Shown here: piece by piece, positions 35,745 to 45,242 of the stretch
Layout of the letters: each line of letters starts with the position of its first letter
Position numbering within the stretch: position 1 is the stretch's first letter
NCBI RefSeq assembly: GCF_000512695.2
Contig: NZ_AZRW02000003.1
Span: forward strand, 42,730 to 106,729
Source: Pseudomonas sp. QTF5
GTDB lineage: Bacteria; Pseudomonadota; Gammaproteobacteria; Pseudomonadales; Pseudomonadaceae
DNA length: 64,000 bases
Direction: 5' to 3'
Translations under genes and position numbers: made by a program
Notes under the pieces: generated by a model
Told to the model about the DNA's origin: nothing
Databases searched by the model: none
What the model saw: the letters and a program-made list of their open reading frames with translations, nothing else

Positions 35745-38282
35745 TCAGGCGAGGAAGGTCGACATGTCCTTGCACACGGCACTGAAGGCCTCGACGAAAT
35801 GCCGCGCCTCAGCATCGCTGAGCACCAGCGGTGGCTGGATGCGCATCACCCGGTTGTTGTTGGCGGTGACGAACGTCAACACCCCATGCTCCCTCGACAG
35901 TTTGCTGACGAAGCGCAGCACGAACATCTCCTCGAAGTTTTTCTCCACCTCGCTGATGGCCTCCTCGATATGCCGCTTGGCCTTGCCCGACAGCATGCGA
36001 TAAGTGCCCGCCGCATTCCCCGGAATACGGCTGGCGAACTCACGCACGAACGCCTCGACCCCACCGTGAAAGCTGTATTCGAACTCGATGGCGATCATCA
36101 GCCCGATGCCTCGCACCTCGCGGATGAACGGGTAAGCGCTGACCGCTTCGCGCAGCGCCTCCTTGAGTTGCCCGCCGACCCGCGCGGCATTGCCGGCCAG
36201 ATCTTCATCGGCGATCACGTCCAGGGTCGCCAGGGCCGAGGCCGAGGCGAAATTGCCGCCGCCGAAGGTTGAGGTATGCAGGGCGAAGGTATCGATGCTG
36301 CCGTAGGCGCGGTCCCACAGCGCTGCGCTGGACAGGGTCGCGCCGATGGGCACGGCGCCGCCGGAGAGCGACTTGGACAGCACCAGAATATCCGGCACCA
36401 CCGCCTCCCACTCACAGGCGAAGAGCTTGCCGGTACGCCCGAGACCGGTCTGGATCTCGTCGAGAATCAACAGGCAGTCATGGGCGCTGCACAGCTCGCG
36501 GACCTGTTTCAGGTAGCCGGCGGGCGGCAGTATCACCCCGCCCTCGCCCTGGATTGGCTCGAGGATAAAAGCACCGATATCACCCTGGCTCAAGGCCGCC
36601 TCCAGCGCTGCCAGATCGCCGAAGGGAATCGAATCGCAGCGCGACAACAGCGGCTTGAACGGGTCGCGGTGTTTGTCGCGGCCAGTCACCGACAGCGCGC
36701 CCAAAGTCTTGCCGTGATAGCCGTTGTCGCAATACAGCACCCGAGGGCGCTGCATGGCGGCCATGGCCAGTTTCAACGCGGCCTCGATCGCCTCGGTACC
36801 TGAGTTGCTGAAGAACACCCGCTCCAGGTTGCCCGGCGCCAACTCGCTGAGACGCTGCGCCAGCAGGCTGGTTTGCAGCGGCACCGAGACGTACTGGACG
36901 AAAGTCGGGTGCTGCTGTTGCAAGTACGCCTGCAGCGCCTGGTTGATCCGCGGGTGGTTGTGTCCGGTATTCAGGCAGCCATAACCGGCGACGAAATCCA
37001 GGTAGCGGCCACCGTCCAGGTCGGTCAGCCAGCAGCCGCTGCCGTGGGTGAACACCCGCTCGATGTGGTTGAACTGATAGAACTCGCGTAACACCGGATT
37101 GATGTGCTCGCCAAAACAACGCAGGGCTTCGGCGCGCAATGCTACCGGCTGGTCGACGGGCGGGGTTGCCATGGCCCGTCGATGGAAACGGCGCAAGGCC
37201 TGGAAGTCTTCCTCGCGCAGGCGCTCGCCATAGGACGCCATTGGCGATGGAGAGAAACCGTGCAACTCGGCGATCCGGCCGATCTCCAGTACCCGCTCCT
37301 CGGGCAGTTCGCGGCCGATGGAAAACGCCTCGGCACGCCCCTCCAAGGCCAGCACCAGGGTTTCCGCCAGGCAGCCGTTAAGGAATTTCTTCGGCGCCAG
37401 GCCCAGGGTCTCGGTGCCGAAGCGCAGGGCTTCACTGGCCGAAACCAGGCCGCCATCAATGATCAGGATGTCTTTGCGATCATGCTGAAACGGCAATACA
37501 TCCCGCGGCAAGGCTGCGTCCACCACCACCGAGCCCGGCGCCAGCCGGTAGGGATCAATCACGCCACCACTGGACGTCGCGGCGACGTAGAAGCGCACCT
37601 CGTCGTAGCAGCTGTCGATGTCGGCGGTCATGCGCACCTGGCCGTGCATTTCCGTCGGCAGATACGCCAGGCTTTCGCGGCCCTGTTCGACGCTGCCGCG
37701 ATGCACCAGGCGCAGACGGCAACCATCCCGGGCCAGCAGTTTGGCAATGACCAGGGCAATCGAACCCGGGTAACCGACCACGGCCACTTCGCTGTCCGCT
37801 GGCGGCACCTCCAGGCGGGCCATGGCTTCCAGCACATTCTTGTAGGCGGCATAGGCCGTGAGCGAGTTGCCGGTGGTCACCGGCACACCACTGCGGTCCA
37901 GGGTCTGCAAACCGCGGTTGCCGACGATCGCGGTAAAACCGCCCAGGCCGACCAGTTGCGCGCCCTGCTCTTTCAGGCTTTGCACGCCTTCGAGTACACG
38001 GCCGGCAATAGTTCGCGGCTGGCTGAGCATCTGCTCGGCGGTCAGCGGCAGATAATGCAGGATGCCTTCACAGGTCGCGCCGGTGGCGCTGACGATGCGG
38101 CCGAAATCGGCGAACGGCACCAGGTTACGCGGCTGCCAGAGTTGGGGCTGATAACCACGGTCCTGCTCGGCGAGGGTGCGATCCAACAGGTCGATGATCT
38201 TTACCTGACGTTGCAGGGCGATGGAGGTTGGGTGGGCGATAAAACCGAATTTCATAGGGGTCTGTCCTGGGTTCTGGCTCAT
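35745..38282 (-). CDS. PigE-like fusion: acyl-thioester reductase plus class III aminotransferase
   Basis: An 845-residue two-domain enzyme. Residues about 10-330 resemble cyanobacterial acyl-ACP reductase (FGFIAHPTS, LGGFTAIVGN, VPVTTGNSLTAY, nucleotide loop VVGYPGSIAL at 168-177) and keep the likely thioester Cys304 in FLNGCLAE. Residues about 390-845 are a class III aminotransferase (LDEIQTGLGRTG near 607, PLP Lys637 in LSKSLSGG). The same architecture occurs in PigE of prodigiosin synthesis, which transaminates the aldehyde made by PigD so that it cyclises to a pyrroline. The ATG overlaps the PigD-like stop; an alternative ATG nine codons later (MKFGFIAH) has AGGA upstream and is equally plausible. 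Confidence 0.85.
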   Translation of the reverse strand: MSQNPGQTPMKFGFIAHPTSIALQRQVKIIDLLDRTLAEQDRGYQPQLWQPRNLVPFADFGRIVSATGATCEGILHYLPLTAEQMLSQPRTIAGRVLEGVQSLKEQGAQLVGLGGFTAIVGNRGLQTLDRSGVPVTTGNSLTAYAAYKNVLEAMARLEVPPADSEVAVVGYPGSIALVIAKLLARDGCRLRLVHRGSVEQGRESLAYLPTEMHGQVRMTADIDSCYDEVRFYVAATSSGGVIDPYRLAPGSVVVDAALPRDVLPFQHDRKDILIIDGGLVSASEALRFGTETLGLAPKKFLNGCLAETLVLALEGRAEAFSIGRELPEERVLEIGRIAELHGFSPSPMASYGERLREEDFQALRRFHRRAMATPPVDQPVALRAEALRCFGEHINPVLREFYQFNHIERVFTHGSGCWLTDLDGGRYLDFVAGYGCLNTGHNHPRINQALQAYLQQQHPTFVQYVSVPLQTSLLAQRLSELAPGNLERVFFSNSGTEAIEAALKLAMAAMQRPRVLYCDNGYHGKTLGALSVTGRDKHRDPFKPLLSRCDSIPFGDLAALEAALSQGDIGAFILEPIQGEGGVILPPAGYLKQVRELCSAHDCLLILDEIQTGLGRTGKLFACEWEAVVPDILVLSKSLSGGAVPIGATLSSAALWDRAYGSIDTFALHTSTFGGGNFASASALATLDVIADEDLAGNAARVGGQLKEALREAVSAYPFIREVRGIGLMIAIEFEYSFHGGVEAFVREFASRIPGNAAGTYRMLSGKAKRHIEEAISEVEKNFEEMFVLRFVSKLSREHGVLTFVTANNNRVMRIQPPLVLSDAEARHFVEAFSAVCKDMSTFLA

Positions 38283-40693
38283 TGACGGTTCCAGGCGGTT
38301 TCGGAGACCAGGCTCAAGCCATCGCCTTCCGAGTTATGGGCCAGCAACACGTCGAAAATATTCAATTGTCCGGGGCACGTCAGGGCGCTGCGCAGGTGCG
38401 CTTCATCGAAGCTCACCAGACGCTCGCGGTGCAGGCTGATCGGCCCGACTCGCTCCAGCGGTGCCGCCAACGGTGCCGCACTGGTCACCGCGACCTGTTG
38501 TGCGCCATTGTGGGCGTAGCGTTTGTCGAGGTAGGTCTGAATCAGCGATAACAGGCCATTGGTGAGGTAGAACAGGGTGACGTTACGCTTTGCCGCCCCG
38601 GGATCCTCGGCCAGTCCCTGGGCCAGCCGCGCCTCGATATCCGGCACCAGCGCCCGGGCGCCGTCGCCGATAAAGGCCAGAACATTGCCAGTCCCGGTCA
38701 CGGCGATATAGGGCAAAGCCATCAGCGCATCGCCCATCAAGGCGCGCCCGTACCACCCGGAAAAACCCGGATCGGTGCGCGGCACGTTACGCACCGCCGA
38801 AATGCCGCAGCGGCCGACGTCATACACGCCGATATAGCGATAGTCCTGCTGCTCGATCAGTTCGCGCACCAGGTTGCCCAAGCGGCGAAAGAAGTAGTTG
38901 GAGGTCATCGGCAGGGTTTCGATGTGGTCCGCCGCCACGCTCTCGCTGGTGGCGGACAATGCGTTGAGCTTGGCGCGACGTAAGGCGAGGATCTGCGGCT
39001 CGACCTGTAAGCCTCGCTCGATGTGATCGAGGAACACATCCAGCGGCACATCCAGGGCCAGGTCGGTAAACGGCGAAAGATGTCGCTGCTCGTGGTTGAC
39101 CTGCACCACCCGCAACTGACGCTTGAGCTTGCCTTCGGAAAACGGCGTGGCGGCCTGGTCGACCTTGCCCTTGAGGAAGAACACGCAGTGGCTCTGCGGC
39201 CCGTTCAACTCGTGGTCGGTGTGCACGAACTGATAGACCCGGCGGCTGAAACCGTACAACGACAACGGCCCCAGATAGTGCGGCACCGGCCGCCCTTCGT
39301 GGTAAGGACCGACACTGCCGGGCTGGGTGATGCTGTCGGCCAGACCGATGGCGCCGCGTTCGGCCAGGGCGTGGACTCGCTGCCGCTGTCGCTCACTGAG
39401 CTTGCCGCACTGCCAGAGCAGGTGCAGCGGCTGATGGTTGATCAGATCCAGCGCCTGATCCAGCCCCTCGATCTGCGTGCTGCTCAGGAGCGTTGCCGGG
39501 GTCGTCGGTGGCTCAGGCAAACGCACATCCAACGGCACCAGAGGCCGGGATTCGAGTACCCCCTGGGTGGCCAGGATGAACACCGGTTCGGGCCGTTCGG
39601 CGAGCATCGCGAAAGCCTGCTCCAGGCCGGCGCCAATCTCCTCGACCTTGCGGATGAACACCTGGCGCAACCCTTTGGCCTCGATCACCCGACGCCCGTC
39701 GTTGTCACCGTCATGCGTCCCCTGGAAGGCGTACCAGACACTTTCCGGACTGTCGGCGCAGATGATCAGCCCCGGCGCGCCGAGGCGCTTGAGGTTGGCC
39801 AGAGTGCCGCGGAATTCATCGATCATGCCCGAGGTCACGGTGATCACATAGGCTCGGCCAAACAACTGCCAGCCAGCCATGGCGCTCACCGCCAGGCTGT
39901 GTTCGTTGCAACCACTGAGGCAGCGCACGCCGGTGCCGGCGACGTTTTGCTGCATGGACTGGATCAACCCCGCCACCATGGAGCCGGTATAGGAATGAAA
40001 GTCCCAGCGTTCCTGCCAGCGACTGCGCATAAAGCGCGTCACTTCGGTGGCCAGGCTCACCGACAACAGCGGGCCGCTGATGGAGCGCGCCAGCAGGCGG
40101 TTGAAATGGGCATGCTCCAGGTGATCGAGGATGATCCGCAACAAATCCGCGCGCCGCGCCGCGCGATCCTCCCCCACCACTCGCAGATGGCGATTGCCAC
40201 CGATGCGGTTCATCCACCCTGGCAAGGCCGACAGGCTGCAATACAGCAATGCCGAATGGGGCGACAGGCGCGCGTTCGGCGCGGCGGCGATTAGCTCATC
40301 AAAAGGGTCTTCGACACCGGCCTGAGCTTGTTCACCCAGGTCGAGAATGAACAGCTCGTTCGACAATCGCGGGTCGAGGTGGCGCAACCGTGATTGCGCC
40401 GCCTCGACCGAATCGAAGGTCATCAACCACAGATCGGGCAGCGCAGCGGTATTCGCCGGGCTACCCTGCAGATAGTTCCGGGCCTGGACCATCAGGGTTT
40501 CCAGCACTGCCTCGCTCCGGGGGCGCGGCCCCAGGGCACGGTGCATTTCTTCGCAGCCTCCGATCGTCAGTGGCCAGTCAACGTCGGTGGCAGGTGGCTG
40601 CAAGCCGGCCTGCAACTGCTCAATGACAAAGGTCACATCCTCGATCAGAGGCTCGGCTTGGGTAACCAGACAGATACCTAAGGTTGCCTTCAT
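38279..40693 (-). CDS. PigD-like thiamine-diphosphate-dependent enzyme
   Basis: An 804-residue ThDP enzyme with a long N-terminal region. The catalytic glutamate appears to be Glu264 in SGCNEHSLAVSAMAG. The cofactor motif begins GDGA at 676-679 with the partner Asn in FYLTNG near 712, a wider spacing than the textbook GDG motif. Length, architecture and its pairing with the reductase-aminotransferase fusion point to PigD, which adds the acyl unit of pyruvate to an enal or enoyl acceptor (Stetter-type 1,4-addition). A clear AAGGATGAG ribosome-binding site fixes the start. It comes 25 bases after the MFS gene and is coupled to the PigE-like gene by overlap. Confidence 0.82.
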   Translation of the reverse strand: MKATLGICLVTQAEPLIEDVTFVIEQLQAGLQPPATDVDWPLTIGGCEEMHRALGPRPRSEAVLETLMVQARNYLQGSPANTAALPDLWLMTFDSVEAAQSRLRHLDPRLSNELFILDLGEQAQAGVEDPFDELIAAAPNARLSPHSALLYCSLSALPGWMNRIGGNRHLRVVGEDRAARRADLLRIILDHLEHAHFNRLLARSISGPLLSVSLATEVTRFMRSRWQERWDFHSYTGSMVAGLIQSMQQNVAGTGVRCLSGCNEHSLAVSAMAGWQLFGRAYVITVTSGMIDEFRGTLANLKRLGAPGLIICADSPESVWYAFQGTHDGDNDGRRVIEAKGLRQVFIRKVEEIGAGLEQAFAMLAERPEPVFILATQGVLESRPLVPLDVRLPEPPTTPATLLSSTQIEGLDQALDLINHQPLHLLWQCGKLSERQRQRVHALAERGAIGLADSITQPGSVGPYHEGRPVPHYLGPLSLYGFSRRVYQFVHTDHELNGPQSHCVFFLKGKVDQAATPFSEGKLKRQLRVVQVNHEQRHLSPFTDLALDVPLDVFLDHIERGLQVEPQILALRRAKLNALSATSESVAADHIETLPMTSNYFFRRLGNLVRELIEQQDYRYIGVYDVGRCGISAVRNVPRTDPGFSGWYGRALMGDALMALPYIAVTGTGNVLAFIGDGARALVPDIEARLAQGLAEDPGAAKRNVTLFYLTNGLLSLIQTYLDKRYAHNGAQQVAVTSAAPLAAPLERVGPISLHRERLVSFDEAHLRSALTCPGQLNIFDVLLAHNSEGDGLSLVSETAWNRQ

Positions 40694-40718
40694 GGACTCA
40701 TCCTTACTCAAGTCAGAC

Positions 40719-42029
40719 TTACGATTGAATGGCTCGCTGTTGGGACCCATGGCCTTCAACCCGAGCCGGATCGGGCGCCAACCGCCATGTTGGCGCCTCT
40801 TTGTAAAAAACGGCCGTGGCCACTGTGATCGAACGCCGGGCAGCCAGGGCCAGCGCACAGACCACGAACATCGCCAGGGACAGACCGGCCAGCATGCCCA
40901 CATGGCCGCTGTGGTCGAGGAGCACCCCGGCGGCAATCGGCACCAGCATGCGTGTCAGCACGAACAGGCTGGCTTGCAGTCCGTAGTCGGCGGCTTGCCG
41001 ATCTTCGCGGGAGAAAAACATCATCAGGGCGAAGACCAGTGTCGACACCGCGCCAATGGCCGTGGCCAGCACAAAAGCCGCCGCCATCAGCCAGGCCATC
41101 CCGGCCTGCAATCCCACCGCCAAGGTCAGCGCCAGCAGAGCGAACAACGCCCAGACCATAAACAGTGGAATTGCCCGCCCCGGCCCCAGGCGCTGAATTA
41201 GGCGACCACCGAGCAGGCTGGCCAGAGCCCCCACCACACCGCCGCCGACGCCGGCAATCAAGGCCACTTGTTGGGCGGCCATGCCCTGGTCCAGCAGCAA
41301 GGGTTTGAGGTAGAGCCAGGCGGCGCCGACAAACGGAAAACTGCTCAACAGCACCCAGGTCCACAGGCGCGCACCGGGCTGACGGAAGTAACCCGACCAG
41401 TCGGCCAGGAAGGGGCTGGCGGGCATGGGCGTTACACCCTCGACGTTACCTTCGCGCAGCCAAGCCAGGGGCAGTAATGCCAGCAGCAAGCCCGCGGCCA
41501 TCAGCAGAAACGGTGCCTGCCAGCCCCAGCGGTCATGCACCAGCAGCATTACGCCGGCGCCGACAATGGCGCCGAGAAACAGCGCCGCCGAGCGAATGCC
41601 GCCGGCACGAATCCGCTCGGACGGCGGCAGCAACTTGATCGCCAAGGCATTGACCGGGATGTCCGCCCAGGTCGTCAGCACCCCGGCGGCGAACGCCAGG
41701 CCGAACAGGTACACGCGATTGACCGTGATCGCCTGCTGGCTGACCACTACCAGCAACAACGCCAGCAACAGGCACAGCCCCAGGGCCCATGTTCGGTAAT
41801 GCCCGCGTTCGCCGCGATAACGCTGCACGGGCAAGGCCAGGAGGAATTTGAACACTGCCGGCAAGCCGGCCAACTGGAACAGACCGATGTCGGTGCCGGA
41901 CCAGCCGTGTTCGCGCATCACCAGAGGCAACCCGAGCAGCAGATAAATGCTCGGCACCGCCAACACGAAACTCAGCCAGCCAAAAAGCAGTTGCAGACGC
42001 CAGGCGCCGGCATCGCGCTGGCGATTCAT
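40719..42029 (-). CDS. MFS transporter beside the methyltransferase
   Basis: A 436-residue major-facilitator protein with about twelve spans. It begins FGWLSFVLAVPSIYLLLGLP and has a conserved RYRGERGHYRTW loop near residue 65. The ATG overlaps the methyltransferase stop (ATGA), fixing the start. This AmpG-like branch of MFS often occurs in siderophore loci for uptake of ferric complexes through the inner membrane, so it may pair with the TonB receptor two genes upstream. Export is the alternative. Confidence 0.85.
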   Translation of the reverse strand: MNRQRDAGAWRLQLLFGWLSFVLAVPSIYLLLGLPLVMREHGWSGTDIGLFQLAGLPAVFKFLLALPVQRYRGERGHYRTWALGLCLLLALLLVVVSQQAITVNRVYLFGLAFAAGVLTTWADIPVNALAIKLLPPSERIRAGGIRSAALFLGAIVGAGVMLLVHDRWGWQAPFLLMAAGLLLALLPLAWLREGNVEGVTPMPASPFLADWSGYFRQPGARLWTWVLLSSFPFVGAAWLYLKPLLLDQGMAAQQVALIAGVGGGVVGALASLLGGRLIQRLGPGRAIPLFMVWALFALLALTLAVGLQAGMAWLMAAAFVLATAIGAVSTLVFALMMFFSREDRQAADYGLQASLFVLTRMLVPIAAGVLLDHSGHVGMLAGLSLAMFVVCALALAARRSITVATAVFYKEAPTWRLAPDPARVEGHGSQQRAIQS

Positions 42030-43066
42030 GAAGCACTCCGACGCGCCACCAGCACCGACACCGGGGTCATGGCGAACGCCACTTCGGGGTAACTGTCGAT
42101 ATTGACGAAACCGGCCTGCTGCAAGGCTTCGCTCATGCCGCCGGCGCAGGTCACTTGACGCCCGAGCATCCGCATCGACAGGTAATAAGGCATGACCCGC
42201 CGAGCGAGTTCCGGGTCTGCGGGGATTTCCGCATGGGCGCTGACCAGCACTCCGCCCGGGCGTAGCGCGGCATGAATCTTGGCCAGGGCCGCGGCCATGT
42301 CCGGGACGAAATGCAGCACCGAGGAACACCAGATCAGGTCGTAGCCTTCACCGATCGGATCGCTCACCAGATCACCACCGCGTACATCCAGGCGCCGCTC
42401 CAGGCCGGCCCGACGAATGTTATCCGCGGCTACGGTCACGGTCTGGGCGAAGTCGAACACCTCGCCGGTGAGCATCGGGTTATCCCGGGCCAGAGCAATG
42501 GCCACCAGCCCCGGGCCACCGCCCAGATCGAGCATGCGCCGCGCGGCAGGGAACTCCGGCACCTGAGCCATCAGGCGCAACGCCACCTCCACGGTGACTG
42601 CCCGTTGCTCCTGGGCAATCTGCAAGCGCGCCGCCATGGTCCAGTTGTCGATGGTGGTCGCCAAATTCGGCGCCTGGCCGCTGATCTGACCGGTGCGCAC
42701 CTGTTCGCCAAGCTGGCTGCCGAAATGCCGCAAGCCGCGCAGGCGAAAGGCCCAGGCGTCACCGCAATAATCCGCGGCGTCGGCTCGCAGGTAATCGCTG
42801 GCCACTGCAGTGTTGCGGTAATGGAGCGGCTGGTGATCGTCGCGCTCCAGCAGTTCCATGCTCCAAAGCGCCTCCAGCCAGTAGCCGGTATTGGTTGGGT
42901 CGAGCTGTAATTGCCGGGCAATCGCCAAGGCAGAGGTCGGCACTTGCAGCAGGTTGAACAGCTTCCACTCAAGGGCAATGCGCAGGGCATCAGCGCGTAC
43001 CGCCGCGAGGGTCAGGTCCCAATAAGGTTGCAGGGGATGGGGGGATGCCAGGTTGATATCGTTCAT
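42026..43066 (-). CDS. SAM-dependent methyltransferase (O-methyltransferase family 2-like)
   Basis: A 346-residue enzyme with the layout of plant-type/hydroxyneurosporene O-methyltransferases. A helical dimerisation domain comes first (LFNLLQVPTSALAIARQL, a winged-helix-like fold), then the SAM-binding fold with RMLDLGGGPGLVAIALA (near 180), a DVRGGDLVSDP loop and WCSSVLHFVPD. It probably methylates an O, N or S atom of the product. The ATG is preceded by GAGCGG; a GTG 10 codons upstream overlaps the receptor stop and could be an alternative. It directly follows the TonB receptor gene. Confidence 0.85.
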   Translation of the reverse strand: MNDINLASPHPLQPYWDLTLAAVRADALRIALEWKLFNLLQVPTSALAIARQLQLDPTNTGYWLEALWSMELLERDDHQPLHYRNTAVASDYLRADAADYCGDAWAFRLRGLRHFGSQLGEQVRTGQISGQAPNLATTIDNWTMAARLQIAQEQRAVTVEVALRLMAQVPEFPAARRMLDLGGGPGLVAIALARDNPMLTGEVFDFAQTVTVAADNIRRAGLERRLDVRGGDLVSDPIGEGYDLIWCSSVLHFVPDMAAALAKIHAALRPGGVLVSAHAEIPADPELARRVMPYYLSMRMLGRQVTCAGGMSEALQQAGFVNIDSYPEVAFAMTPVSVLVARRSAS

Positions 43067-43092
43067 CGTTCGCCGCTCATTATTTTCATCGT

Positions 43093-45084
43093 TCACAGTT
43101 CGTAGCTGACCCGCAGGCCAATCTCCCGCGGCGGGCTATAGACCCGGGCGATGCCATTCAGGTAGCCGACGGCGTCGTAGCGCTTGTCGGCGGCGTTTTT
43201 CACGTAAGCGCAAATGCCGTAGTGGCTGAAGTCGTAACCGGCGTTCAGGTCGATCAGGCCGTATCCGCCACGGCTGTACTGGTTGGCCGAATCCAGGTAG
43301 GTCTTGCCGACGGCACTGATACCGCCCTGGGCGTACCAACCCGCAGGCGCGTCATAGCGCAGGCTGAAGTGGCCGGTGAAGTCCGGCGCGTAGGGATTGC
43401 GATTGCCCTGGTAGTCGTTGCTGCCCTCCATGAAGCGCTCGAAACGGGTGCGGTTCAGGCCCACGGCACTGACCATCCGCCAGTTGTCGGCGAGCAGGTA
43501 TTCGGCTTCCAGCTCGAGCCCGGTAGAGCGCGCCGAGGCAGCGTTGGTGATGTACACCACCCCAGGCTGAATGATCTGCTGCACCTGCATGTCTTGAACG
43601 TCCATCCAGTACAGCGCCGCCGAGTAACGCAGGCGTTTGTCATCGAGCCAGCCCTTGGCTCCGACCTCGTAGGTTTTGACTTTTTCCGGGTCGTAGCCGG
43701 GGTAATTGGCGGCGCTGGAAAAGGCGTTGAAACCGCCGGCGCGGAAACCTTCGGCGTAACTGCCATACAGATAAGCGTCGGGCTGCCATTCGTATTGCAG
43801 CGCCGCCTTGGGGGTGAAGCGTTGCCAATTGTCGCTCTGGCGGCTACCGACCGCCGGGTCGATATGCACCTTGTCCTGCTCGGCCCGGGCACCGAGCGTC
43901 AGCGTCCAACGATCGGCCAGCGGCATCACCCATTGGCCGAACAGCGCCGTGGTATTGCCACCCAGTTTCACGTCAGTGCGGGTCAGGCGCAGGGGCAGTT
44001 TCTGTTCATAGGACAGGTCGTGATCGTCGCGATCGGCATAGGCGCCGAGCAGCCACTGGTTGTCGCGCCACTGACCTTCCAGGCGGAACTCCTGAGACAA
44101 GGTGTTCATATGGAAGTCGCGGCCAAGGTGGAACAGGTCCGTCGGCATGAAATCCGTGTCCTGCCGGACCCGGTCGTAGAAGTCATTGCGCGCAGTGATC
44201 GAGCGCAGCTTCAGGCCGGAATCGAATTCATGCAGCACGTCCAGGGACAGGCTGCGGCCGCTGGAGTGATTCCAGCTTGAAGTACCGGAACGCACCTCGC
44301 GCCGTGAGGCATTCACCGCGCCCCACTGTGAACCGCCGTCGCGATAATCCTGGCGGCTGTAGCGCAGATTGACGTCAGTGGCCAAACCCGGGGTCCAGCG
44401 CAGAACCGTCCGCGCGCTGTGCCGTTCGCGGTCATCGGCCTGGCCGCCACCCCAGGCGTTGTCGATAAAGCCGTCCTGCTCCCGCCATTGCCCGGACACC
44501 CCGGCATAGAGAGTGTCCGGCACCAGGGCGGTACTGGCATCGGCGCTCAGGGTGCGTTGGTCGTGGCTGCCTCCACCGGCTTCAAAACGCGCATAAGGCT
44601 CGGCACCGGGTTGGCGGGTATGGATGCTCAGGACTCCGGCTTCGGCGTTGCGGCCGTAAAGGGTCGACTGTGGCCCACGCAGGATCTCGATGCGTTCCAC
44701 TCCCAGCAGGTTATGGTCAAAGCCCTGCCCCATCAGGGTGGGCACGCCGTCCACCAGCATCAGCATCGAAGATGAAAACGCCGTTGGGCTGGAAGTCAGG
44801 CCGCGCACCACCGGCAGGTTGGTACCAGATTGTCCGAAGGGCTGAAAGGTAAACCCGGGGGTGATCCGGGCCAGGCGCTCCAGATCATCGATGGCGCCCT
44901 TGCGCAGGTCTTCGCCGTTGAGCACCGACAGGCTGGCCGGGACCTTCTCCTGTTCCTGCTCGAACTTGTTCGCCGTGACGATCACCGACGGCAGTTCCGT
45001 CTGCGCGATCACAGTCGTCACACCACCCACCCAGCAGCCAACAAACAGCGTATAACCGCTGACTTCCAACACATGCTTGCTCAT
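43093..45084 (-). CDS. TonB-dependent receptor of the thiocarboxylate cluster
   Basis: A 663-residue outer-membrane receptor, first gene of the leftward cluster. The signal peptide (YTLFVGCWVGGVTTVIAQ) is followed by a TonB-box-like LPSVIVTANK. The plug motif is ERIEILRGPQSTLYGRNAEA, and the barrel ends GLRVSYEL. The preferred ATG gives MSKHVLEV and has GGGGAAA before it; ATGs 4 and 24 codons upstream are possible. By position it should import the metal complex of the compound made by the genes that follow. A Fur-like box lies about 75 bases upstream, shared with the divergent AraC regulator. Confidence 0.88.
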   Translation of the reverse strand: MSKHVLEVSGYTLFVGCWVGGVTTVIAQTELPSVIVTANKFEQEQEKVPASLSVLNGEDLRKGAIDDLERLARITPGFTFQPFGQSGTNLPVVRGLTSSPTAFSSSMLMLVDGVPTLMGQGFDHNLLGVERIEILRGPQSTLYGRNAEAGVLSIHTRQPGAEPYARFEAGGGSHDQRTLSADASTALVPDTLYAGVSGQWREQDGFIDNAWGGGQADDRERHSARTVLRWTPGLATDVNLRYSRQDYRDGGSQWGAVNASRREVRSGTSSWNHSSGRSLSLDVLHEFDSGLKLRSITARNDFYDRVRQDTDFMPTDLFHLGRDFHMNTLSQEFRLEGQWRDNQWLLGAYADRDDHDLSYEQKLPLRLTRTDVKLGGNTTALFGQWVMPLADRWTLTLGARAEQDKVHIDPAVGSRQSDNWQRFTPKAALQYEWQPDAYLYGSYAEGFRAGGFNAFSSAANYPGYDPEKVKTYEVGAKGWLDDKRLRYSAALYWMDVQDMQVQQIIQPGVVYITNAASARSTGLELEAEYLLADNWRMVSAVGLNRTRFERFMEGSNDYQGNRNPYAPDFTGHFSLRYDAPAGWYAQGGISAVGKTYLDSANQYSRGGYGLIDLNAGYDFSHYGICAYVKNAADKRYDAVGYLNGIARVYSPPREIGLRVSYEL

Positions 45085-45157
45085 TGCTTTCCCCATCAAT
45101 GAATCAGCGCACTGCCCATCTGGAGATGGCAGTTGACTTGGAAACATGTTATTCATT

Positions 45158-45176
45158 AATGCGAATGCTTATCATG
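45158..45176. promoter_or_regulatory. Fur box between TonB receptor and AraC regulator
   Basis: AATGCGAATGCTTATCATG matches AATGATAATNATTATCATT at 14 of 18 defined positions, strongest in TTATCAT. It lies between divergent genes, about 75 bases from the receptor start and 67 from the regulator start, so one site could put both the biosynthetic operon and its regulator under iron control. Confidence 0.7.
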
Positions 45177-45242
45177 TAAGTTCATATGGATTCTGGATCA
45201 ATCCATATTCAAGCCGTAGCCCAATCAAGGAGGACAGTAAAA

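Noticed and set aside
39023..40294. Long open frame opposite the PigD-like gene
   Set aside because: It is an antisense shadow of a GC-rich gene: low-complexity Arg/Gln/Gly-rich translation and no motif, while the opposite strand encodes a full enzyme.
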